Positions 6,328 through 11,564 of a stretch of DNA of 11,564 bases are shown piece by piece. How positions within the stretch are numbered: position 1 is the first letter of the stretch; the number at the start of each line of letters is the position of its first letter. Position numbers and translations under genes: made by a program. Location of the stretch: the NCBI GenBank assembly GCA_025352915.1, contig JANXSA010000668.1, positions 1-11,564 on the forward strand, read 5' to 3'. This stretch comes from Rhodospirillales bacterium. GTDB lineage: Bacteria > Pseudomonadota > Alphaproteobacteria > Acetobacterales > Acetobacteraceae. The notes beneath the pieces are model-generated. The model ran no database searches. It was not told where the DNA came from and saw only the letters and a list, made by a program, of their open reading frames with translations.

Positions 6328-6484
6328 CTTCTTTTTTGGAAAAAAGAAGCAAAAAACTTTTATCCGTTTGCCCGCTTCGAGGGTGGAAAGAGCCCCCCTC
6401 CGGCTCCCCCCGGCCCAAGCGCGAGGGGAGAGAAGATTCTTATCGGACAAAGTTTTTTTGCTTCTTTTTGTTCACAAAAAGAAG
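6328..6484. repeat. composite palindromic repeat, copy 1 (A/T hairpin, G/C core, A/T hairpin)
   Basis: Left hairpin: CTTCTTTTTT (6328-6337) with AAAAAAGAAG (6340-6349). Right hairpin: CTTCTTTTTG (6461-6470) with CAAAAAGAAG (6475-6484), loop TTCA. The two are inverted copies of one another: the inner flanks (CAAAAAACTTTTATCCG, 6350-6366, and its partner at 6444-6460) match at 14 of 17 positions when folded. The core shares the 24-bp AGAGCCCCCC... sequence with 921-944 and has GAGCC/GGCTC (6390-6394, 6402-6406) and, as an alternative, CTCCCC/GGGGAG (6404-6409, 6425-6430). It begins 13 bp past the lipoprotein stop codon and ends 71 bp before the ligase start. Confidence 0.75.
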
Positions 6485-6497
6485 ATTCTTCCTTCGC

Positions 6498-6836
6498 TCA
6501 CTCCTCAACGGGCGTCCAGCCATTGGCGGCGAAGCAGGCGCGGCGTTCCTGGTTGCGGGGGCGGAGGTGGTCGTCGGTGATGGTCATTTGGGGTGGTTCG
6601 TAGTAGCCGCCGAACCAGGTGCAGCGGCCGCGGTTGTCGCAGGAGCGGACGGGGGGCAGCCAGCGGCCGGGGAACATCATTTCCTCACGCAGGCGGGGCG
6701 GCCACAGGCTGTTGGCGTGGGCGTCGCATTGGGCCTGCATGGCGCGGAAATCGGCTTCGCTGGCGCCGGGCTTGGTCCAGCGGGTGGCGCAGCCGGTGAG
6801 CAGCAGGAGGGTGGCGAGGAGGAGGGCGCGGGTCAT
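6498..6836 (-). CDS. small putative lipoprotein
   Basis: A 112-residue protein with a typical lipoprotein signal: M-T-R, a hydrophobic run of A and L, then the lipobox L-L-T-G-C16, predicting lipid attachment at Cys16 and an envelope location. The mature part is short and rich in Arg, Trp and Pro, with cysteines at 37, 67, 72 and 101 that could form disulfides (C67-D-N-R-G-R-C72 is the clearest pair). I do not recognise a family with known function. The ATG (6834-6836) overlaps the methyltransferase stop codon in an ATGA, so translation is probably coupled and both come from one transcript. A composite repeat follows directly after the stop. Confidence 0.8.
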   Translation of the reverse strand: MTRALLLATLLLLTGCATRWTKPGASEADFRAMQAQCDAHANSLWPPRLREEMMFPGRWLPPVRSCDNRGRCTWFGGYYEPPQMTITDDHLRPRNQERRACFAANGWTPVEE

Positions 6837-7540
6837 GCGGCCTCGGCGAAGACCATGCGGCGGCGGGCGGCGGGCATGGGGATGGCGGCGTACATGTCCT
6901 TGGCGGCCTCGGTGATGGTGACGCCGGCGAAGCGGGGGAGGTAGCGGCGGCCGGTGCGCTCCCAGAGGCGGGCGCCGCGTTGGAGCAGGCGGATGTTGCT
7001 GGGCGGCAGGAACAGGGCGGTGTCGCGGCGTTCGACGCGGAACAGGCTGGCGGCCATCAGGCGGCCGACCTGGCCGGGGGAATAGGGCGTGCCGTGGCCG
7101 AAGGGGGTGCTTTCGACATGCGCCCACATGCCGCTGCGGTTCGGGGTGACGACCAGCAGGCGGCCGTCATCCTTGAGCACGCGCCAGGCCTCGCGCAACA
7201 GGCGGCGGGCGTTCTCGGCGGATTCGAGGCCATGCACCAGCAGGACGCGGTCGAAGCAGAGGTCGGGGAACGGGAGCGCGTCTTCCTCGGCGGTGCAGGA
7301 GAGGTTGGCGCTGCCGACCGGCCAGCGGGCGGCGCCGATCTGGGCCGGGGTGAGGGCGATGCAGCGGGCGGCTTCCTCGCGCCAGAGGCGGAGATAGGGG
7401 GCGGTGTATCCGAGGCCGAGCACGGCCTGTCCGGGCAGGGACGGCCACATCAACGACAGGCGCTCGCGCAGCAGCATGGCGGCGAGGGCGCCGCGGCGGG
7501 TGGCGTAAAACTCGGAGGCTGCGTGGGCGTCGGAAACCAT
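6833..7540 (-). CDS. SAM-dependent methyltransferase (class I, gloB-linked family)
   Basis: A 235-residue class I methyltransferase-like protein. The SAM-binding loop is V-L-G-L-G-Y-T-A-P-Y-L (40-50), in place of the usual D/E-x-G-x-G-x-G. A-L-P-F-P-D-L-C-F-D (88-97) is the acidic motif before strand 4, and L-R-E-A-W-R-V-L-K-D-D-G-R-L (115-128) is the post-motif helix and turn typical of methyltransferase type 11. S-T-P-F-G-H-G (144-150) is a further conserved-looking block. From memory, alphaproteobacteria often carry this family next to gloB; substrate is unknown to me. The start at 7538-7540 has no clear ribosome site, and a TATACT lies 6 nt upstream, so a leaderless message is possible. 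It is followed by the lipoprotein gene in a 4-nt overlap. Confidence 0.82.
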   Translation of the reverse strand: MVSDAHAASEFYATRRGALAAMLLRERLSLMWPSLPGQAVLGLGYTAPYLRLWREEAARCIALTPAQIGAARWPVGSANLSCTAEEDALPFPDLCFDRVLLVHGLESAENARRLLREAWRVLKDDGRLLVVTPNRSGMWAHVESTPFGHGTPYSPGQVGRLMAASLFRVERRDTALFLPPSNIRLLQRGARLWERTGRRYLPRFAGVTITEAAKDMYAAIPMPAARRRMVFAEAA

Positions 7541-7577
7541 CTTCGCAGTATAGCAGCCCCGGTGCTATTATGCGCCG
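7541..7577. promoter_or_regulatory. 37-bp divergent promoter region with back-to-back -10 boxes
   Basis: On the minus strand TATACT (7547-7552) ends 6 nt before the methyltransferase ATG. On the plus strand TATTAT (7566-7571) ends 6 nt before the gloB ATG. Transcripts would therefore start at or near the start codons. A weak -35 for gloB, TTCGCA (7542-7547), is 18 bp from its -10 and overlaps the opposite -10. An inverted repeat ATAGCA/TGCTAT (7550-7555, 7563-7568) lies between and over both boxes and could be an operator. Confidence 0.5.
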
Positions 7578-8312
7578 ATGATCAAAGCAACGCTCATCCC
7601 CATCCTGCAAGACAACTATGCCTGGCTGCTGCGCGACGAGGAGAGCGGGTGCCGCGCCATCGTCGATCCGGCCGAGGTGGAACCCGTGGTGGCCGCCATC
7701 GATGCGGCGATCGCCAAGGAGGGTGGCACGATCGACATGATCCTGTTGACCCATCACCACGGCGACCACATCGCCGGGACCGAGGACATCCGGGCGCGGT
7801 ATGGGATTCCGGTGGTCGGCGCGAAGGCTGACGCACATCGGCTGCCGAAGCTGGACCGGGAGGTCTGGGAGGGGTCGGAGGTCGATCTCGGCGCGTCCAC
7901 GGCGCGGGTGTTCGAGACGCCCGGCCATACGCGGGGGCATATCAGCTATTATTTTTCGGATGGCGGGGTGTTGCTGAGCGGCGATACGCTGTTCAGCCTG
8001 GGATGCGGGCGGCTGCTGGAAGGCAATGCGGGGGAGATGTTCGCCAGCCTGATGAAGTTCGCGGCCCTGCCAGGGGAGACGCTGGTGTGCTGCGGGCATG
8101 AGTATACCGAGAGCAATGCGCGGTTTGCGCGGCATGCCGATCCCGAGAACCTGGACCTGATGGCCTATGCCGAGCGGGTGACGGAGCTGCGGGCCATGGG
8201 GCTGCCGACTTTACCGAGCCGGTTGTCGGATGAGCTGGAATGCAATCCGTTCTTGCGGGCCGGGGATGTGGCGACGCTGGCGGATTTGCGCGGGCGGAAG
8301 GACACGTTTTAG
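7578..8312 (+). CDS. gloB: hydroxyacylglutathione hydrolase (glyoxalase II)
   Basis: A 244-residue cytoplasmic metallo-beta-lactamase-fold hydrolase that releases D-lactate and glutathione from S-lactoylglutathione, the last step of methylglyoxal detoxification. All metal ligands are present: T-H59-H-H61-G-D63-H64, H117 (P-G-H-T-R-G-H), D136 (S-G-D-T-L-F) and H174 (C-G-H-E-Y-T). The G-C-G-R-L segment (142-146), Y176, and R238 and K241 in the C-terminal R-x-x-K agree with the glutathione-binding residues of glyoxalase II. Length matches E. coli GloB (251). The ATG at 7578 has no clear Shine-Dalgarno sequence and a -10-like TATTAT lies just upstream. A composite palindromic repeat begins 6 nt after the stop. 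Confidence 0.95.
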   Translation: MIKATLIPILQDNYAWLLRDEESGCRAIVDPAEVEPVVAAIDAAIAKEGGTIDMILLTHHHGDHIAGTEDIRARYGIPVVGAKADAHRLPKLDREVWEGSEVDLGASTARVFETPGHTRGHISYYFSDGGVLLSGDTLFSLGCGRLLEGNAGEMFASLMKFAALPGETLVCCGHEYTESNARFARHADPENLDLMAYAERVTELRAMGLPTLPSRLSDELECNPFLRAGDVATLADLRGRKDTF

Positions 8313-8318
8313 GCAAGG

Positions 8319-8434
8319 GTTCTTTTTTGAAAAAAAGAACCAAAAAACTTTTGTCCATTTAGACGGGTGCCAGTCGTGAGCACCCGGCCCAAACGGATGA
8401 AGTCTTTTTGCTTCTTTTTCTTCAGAAAAAGAAG
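8319..8434. repeat. composite palindromic repeat, copy 2, between convergent gloB and chemoreceptor genes
   Basis: Left hairpin: GTTCTTTTTT (8319-8328) with AAAAAAGAAC (8331-8340). Central hairpin: CGGGTGC (8364-8370) with GCACCCG (8380-8386). Right hairpin: CTTCTTTTTC (8411-8420) with GAAAAAGAAG (8425-8434), loop TTCA. The inner flanks 8341-8360 and 8391-8410 match at 14 of 20 positions when folded, so the whole unit is a nested palindrome. Its centre differs completely from copy 1. It occupies nearly all the 130-bp gap between two stop codons, a natural place for a two-way terminator, although no T run follows the stems. Confidence 0.78.
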
Positions 8435-8442
8435 ACTTTGCC

Positions 8443-10569
8443 TTAAGCTGCCTTCACTTCCGTGATGAACTGCCCGACCTCATCGCGCAGCAGGCGAGCC
8501 TGTTCGGACAGGTTGCCCGAGGCGGCGAGGACATGGCTGGCGGCTTCGCCGGTTTGCCGGCTGGCGTCATTGACGCTGGCGATGCTGGTGTTGACCTGTT
8601 CGGTGCCGGTGGCGGCGTGGTGGACGTTGCGGGCGATTTCCTGGGTGGCGGCACCTTGCTGCTCGACCGCGGCGGCGATGCCGGCGGCGATGGTGTTGAC
8701 CTCGCCGATGGTGGTGGTGATGCCGCTGATGGCGCGCACGGCTTCCTGGGTGGCGGCCTGGATGCTGGCCACCTGGCGGCTGATATCCTCGGTGGCGCGG
8801 GCGGTCTGGCCAGCGAGGCTTTTGACCTCGGAGGCGACGACGGCGAAGCCTTTGCCAGCGTCGCCGGCGCGGGCGGCCTCGATGGTGGCGTTCAGCGCGA
8901 GAAGGTTGGTCTGGCCGGCGATGCTGCTGATCAGGCCGACGACATCGCCGATCTTTTGCGCGCCTTCGGCCAGGGCGCGGACCACTTCGTCGGTGCGGCG
9001 GGCGTCGCCGGCGGCCTGACCGGCCATTTCGGCGGAGCGGCCGACCTGGCGGGCGATTTCCTGGATCGAGGCGGAGAGTTGTTCGGCGGCGGCGGCGACG
9101 GTGGCGACGTTGCTGCCGGCATCCTGTGCGGCGTGTGCCATCGCGGCGGTTGCGGTGTTGGTGGTTTCGGTCAGTTCCGCCATGGCGGTGGCGGTCGCCT
9201 GCAACTGGCCGGCGGCGGCCGAGACGGTGGCGACGCTGGCGCCAGCGCGGGCCTCGAAGCCCTGGACCAGCGTTTCCAGCCGGATGCCGCGCTGAGCCTT
9301 GGCGGCGCGTTCGGCCTCCTGTTCGGCGGCGTCGGCGCGGGCGCGCAGGATGCTGTCGCGGAAGACGGTCAAGGCATCGACCATGCGGGCGATTTCGTCG
9401 CGCTGGCGGCTGCGCGGGATTTCCGTTTGCAGGTCGCCTTGGGCAAGGCGGGTCATCATCCGTTCGAGGCCGACGATGCGGCGCACCAGGCTGCGGCCGA
9501 CATAGAGCCACATCACCAGGGCGGCGCCGAGGACGCTGGCGGCGCCGATGACGGTCATCACGGTGCGGCCCCAGACGACGGCCTCGGCGGTGGCGGCGCC
9601 GGCCTTGATGGTTTCCTGGCCGACGGCGGCGACATGGGCGGAAAGCAGGCCGATCAGCGTGGAGGCGCTGTCGGTGCCGCTGGTGGAAAGGGCGCCGGCG
9701 CGGGCGATCGCCTTGAGCTCGCGGTCACGCAGGAGGAACAGGTGGTTGTTGACCGAGCCGGCGGCCAGGAATTCCTGGACCGCGCGCTGTAGCCCGTCGG
9801 TGGGTGCCAGGGCGAGCACCACGTCGAGACGGGAGTCGATCTGTTCGGCCAGGCGGGCGAACTCGGCCTGGAGCAGGTCGAGCGCGTTGGCGCCGGGCGC
9901 GGTGGCGCTGCGGCCGAGCACGGCGGCGGCGAGGTTGATCTGGCCGCCGACGTCATCGAGCGCCTGGAGCAACGGCACTTCGAGCGAGAGCAGGCTCAGC
10001 AGCGTCTTGGTGGCGGTGGCGGGATCGGCACCGACCGACATCGAAATCATCGCGATATCGGATTGCAGCCGCGCCATCACCGGGGTCAGCAGGTCCAATA
10101 CCTTGGCATGGATCGCCGCCGCGGCATCGGCGGCGGACAGGCGGGTGGCGGTGGCGTCGATCCGGGCGACCACGGCGGTGTCGAGATCGCGGATCTTGGC
10201 GTTCAGATCGGTCACCCCGGCGGTGACTTGCTGGAGGGCGGCCTGGTCGCTGTCCATGCGCTCGACATGGCGGAGAGCGGTGGCGACCGCGGTGGCGAGC
10301 GGTACGAGCGCCTCGGCGCGCAGGCGGCGCTGCTGGTGGGTGGCGGCGGAAAGCAGCTGGGCGCTGGCATTGGACAGGCGGCTGGCGGCGTCGGCGAGGT
10401 CGAAATTGCCAATCAGCGATGGCAGCTCGCGCCTTGTTGTGGTGTCCACTCGCGCGCCGATCTGGCTCAGCGTGGTGATCGCCGCGCCGCTGGCGAGCAC
10501 GGTGGAGGCGGCGATCGCGCCGATGGCCAGGAACAGGCGGGTGCGCACGCCGAGGGACTGGAAATTCAT
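8443..10569 (-). CDS. methyl-accepting chemotaxis protein with large helical periplasmic sensor domain
   Basis: A 708-residue chemoreceptor. Segments: TM1 about 12-32; a periplasmic domain of about 300 residues (33-333), Ala/Leu-rich and apparently all-helical, resembling the TorS-type or helical-bimodular sensor class rather than the short four-helix or Cache types; TM2 about 335-357; a HAMP domain (about 358-411, with G-D-L at 378-380 and D-E-I-A at 391-394); and the signalling coiled coil (about 440-700). The conserved hairpin tip contains I550[10 protein letters not shown]560, E564-A-A-R-A-G-D570 and F575-A-V-V-A. No C-terminal pentapeptide tether is visible. I start at the ATG 10567-10569 because TM1 follows directly; 25 extra codons upstream are possible but overlap the preceding gene's end. 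The ribosome site is poor. The gene lies 31 bp downstream of the DctP gene, suggesting one operon. Confidence 0.9.
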   Translation of the reverse strand: MNFQSLGVRTRLFLAIGAIAASTVLASGAAITTLSQIGARVDTTTRRELPSLIGNFDLADAASRLSNASAQLLSAATHQQRRLRAEALVPLATAVATALRHVERMDSDQAALQQVTAGVTDLNAKIRDLDTAVVARIDATATRLSAADAAAAIHAKVLDLLTPVMARLQSDIAMISMSVGADPATATKTLLSLLSLEVPLLQALDDVGGQINLAAAVLGRSATAPGANALDLLQAEFARLAEQIDSRLDVVLALAPTDGLQRAVQEFLAAGSVNNHLFLLRDRELKAIARAGALSTSGTDSASTLIGLLSAHVAAVGQETIKAGAATAEAVVWGRTVMTVIGAASVLGAALVMWLYVGRSLVRRIVGLERMMTRLAQGDLQTEIPRSRQRDEIARMVDALTVFRDSILRARADAAEQEAERAAKAQRGIRLETLVQGFEARAGASVATVSAAAGQLQATATAMAELTETTNTATAAMAHAAQDAGSNVATVAAAAEQLSASIQEIARQVGRSAEMAGQAAGDARRTDEVVRALAEGAQKIGDVVGLISSIAGQTNLLALNATIEAARAGDAGKGFAVVASEVKSLAGQTARATEDISRQVASIQAATQEAVRAISGITTTIGEVNTIAAGIAAAVEQQGAATQEIARNVHHAATGTEQVNTSIASVNDASRQTGEAASHVLAASGNLSEQARLLRDEVGQFITEVKAA

Positions 10570-10600
10570 GGCGATGTCATGGTGGTTGCTCGGATGGCGC

Positions 10601-11564
10601 TCAATTCGCGGCCATCTGGAATTGCTGGCCCAGGGCGCGGGCACGCGCGTAAAGCTTCTCGCCGTCGATGCCCTGCTTGGCCATCGCGGCCTTCCAGTCG
10701 TTGATCGCCGGTGTGATCAGGCGCTCGATCTCGCCGCGCTGGGCCGGCGTCAGGCTGACGATGGTATAGCGCGGGTCGGCGATCAGGCGCTTCTTGGTGG
10801 CGGCCTCGTTGATGTGGCGGAGCTGGGCGCTGTCGGCCGCGAGCTGGGCGGCGTGCGCGTCGATCGCCGCCTGGGCCGCGCGGGGCAGGCGGTCGAAGGC
10901 GGCGCGGTTCATCACCACCATCAGCGCGGGGGCGGCGAAATTGGCGTCGACCAGGACGCTGACCTGGTCGGCGAGCAGCATGCCCTCCACGCCTTTGGTG
11001 GTGGTCAGCGAATCCCAGCCATAGGTGATGGCATCGACGGTGCCGGCGGCGAGGGTTTCGCCGATCAGGTTCAGCGGCACGCCGAGCGGGATCATGCCCA
11101 TGCGCGCCAAGGCGAGGCCGACCGTGGTGCTGGGTGTGCGCACGCGCATGCCGCGCAGGTCGCGCAGCTGGGCCACCGGCTTGCCCGCGGTGAAGATGCC
11201 GTAGGGCGGCAGCACGTAAAGGGCGAGGACCTTGACGGCGGCGTAGTCGCGGTCGAGCAGGCCCTCGTTATACAGCGCGGTCATCACCTTGGTGCCGGTG
11301 ATGGCGTTGTCGTACATCAGCGGCAGTTCCATCACCGAGGATTGCGGGAAGCGGCCGGGGTGATAGCCCTGCACCGTGCCGGCGATCTCGATCTCGCCGC
11401 GTTCGACCATCGGGAACAGGTCGACGGGCTTGCCGTAGCCGCCGAGTGGCTTGAGCGCCACGTCGACCGCGCCGTCGCTCGCGGCCTCGATGGCGCGGGC
11501 GAAGGGGGCCAGGATCTGGTCGAAAGCGGCGGTGCCGCTGGCGTTGATGCTGGCGAAACGCAGC
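10601..11564 (-). CDS. TRAP transporter solute-binding protein, DctP family (5' end outside window)
   Basis: The frame stays open to the right edge: 34 codons before the GTG near 11461 read L-R-F-A-S-I-N and onward, family-like sequence, so the gene is truncated by the window and that GTG is internal. The 320 visible residues form most of a periplasmic DctP-type binding protein; the signal peptide is missing. Family features: [10 protein letters not shown]142-T-P, whose Arg is the carboxylate-binding residue of TRAP binding proteins; G-T-V-D-A (174-178), matching the family G-x-V-D-G; and the C-terminal long-helix region. The ligand is probably an organic or sugar acid. No DctQ or DctM subunit is in the window; the next gene is the chemoreceptor, so the protein may serve chemotaxis as well as, or instead of, uptake. 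Confidence 0.88.
   Translation of the reverse strand, partial: LRFASINASGTAAFDQILAPFARAIEAASDGAVDVALKPLGGYGKPVDLFPMVERGEIEIAGTVQGYHPGRFPQSSVMELPLMYDNAITGTKVMTALYNEGLLDRDYAAVKVLALYVLPPYGIFTAGKPVAQLRDLRGMRVRTPSTTVGLALARMGMIPLGVPLNLIGETLAAGTVDAITYGWDSLTTTKGVEGMLLADQVSVLVDANFAAPALMVVMNRAAFDRLPRAAQAAIDAHAAQLAADSAQLRHINEAATKKRLIADPRYTIVSLTPAQRGEIERLITPAINDWKAAMAKQGIDGEKLYARARALGQQFQMAAN

Noticed and set aside
6257..6418. N-terminal extension of the acyl-CoA ligase
   Set aside because: The extra 54 codons consist of the composite repeat, and a good ribosome site precedes the ATG at 6254-6256.
6328..8434. A/T hairpins as standard intrinsic terminators
   Set aside because: Their stems are A/T-rich and no uninterrupted T run follows on either strand. 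A termination role by another route remains possible.
8533..9792. 419-residue plus-strand open frame opposite the chemoreceptor
   Set aside because: Low-complexity Gly/Ala/Asp sequence, antisense to conserved HAMP and signalling domains.
10601..11461. DctP gene starting at the GTG near 11461
   Set aside because: Family-like coding sequence continues without a stop to the window edge, and no signal peptide follows the GTG; the true start is outside.

Overview
The window is high-G+C DNA, most likely from an alphaproteobacterium. Acetobacteraceae or a relative is my best guess, from protein resemblance and the style of the intergenic repeats; no rRNA or other marker is present to prove it. The exception is the left 0.54 kb, which is clearly poorer in G+C and carries a HEPN-domain gene that looks acquired.

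Layout from left to right: (1) a HEPN-like protein (+). (2) About 450 bp without a gene, filled with short hairpin-forming repeats. (3) A sugar-acid catabolic group: a UxaA/GarD-family dehydratase (-), an HpcH/HpaI-family aldolase (-) and, divergent from the aldolase, a COG3618-type amidohydrolase/lactonase (+). (4) A long fold-back repeat lying between convergent gene ends. (5) An AMP-forming acyl-CoA ligase (-). (6) A composite palindromic repeat. (7) A small lipoprotein and a methyltransferase overlapping by ATGA (-), divergent from gloB (+), the glyoxalase II gene. (8) A second composite palindromic repeat. (9) A chemoreceptor with a large helical periplasmic domain (-), preceded in the same transcriptional direction by a TRAP-type (DctP) solute-binding protein that runs off the right edge.

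How the genes may work together: lactonase, dehydratase and class II aldolase together suggest opening of a sugar lactone, dehydration of the acid to a 2-keto-3-deoxy acid, and retro-aldol cleavage to pyruvate plus an aldehyde. This resembles the galactarate (GarD/GarL) or oxidative hexuronate routes. The DctP protein and chemoreceptor are spaced like one operon and could form a binding-protein-mediated chemotaxis unit. The methyltransferase and gloB share a 37-bp divergent promoter region.

The most unusual content is non-coding. Several families of perfect hairpins combine into larger nested palindromes. They sit next to gene 3' ends, while the two divergent gene starts are separated only by short repeat-free gaps. 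I found no CRISPR array, tRNA, rRNA, transposase or integrase gene.
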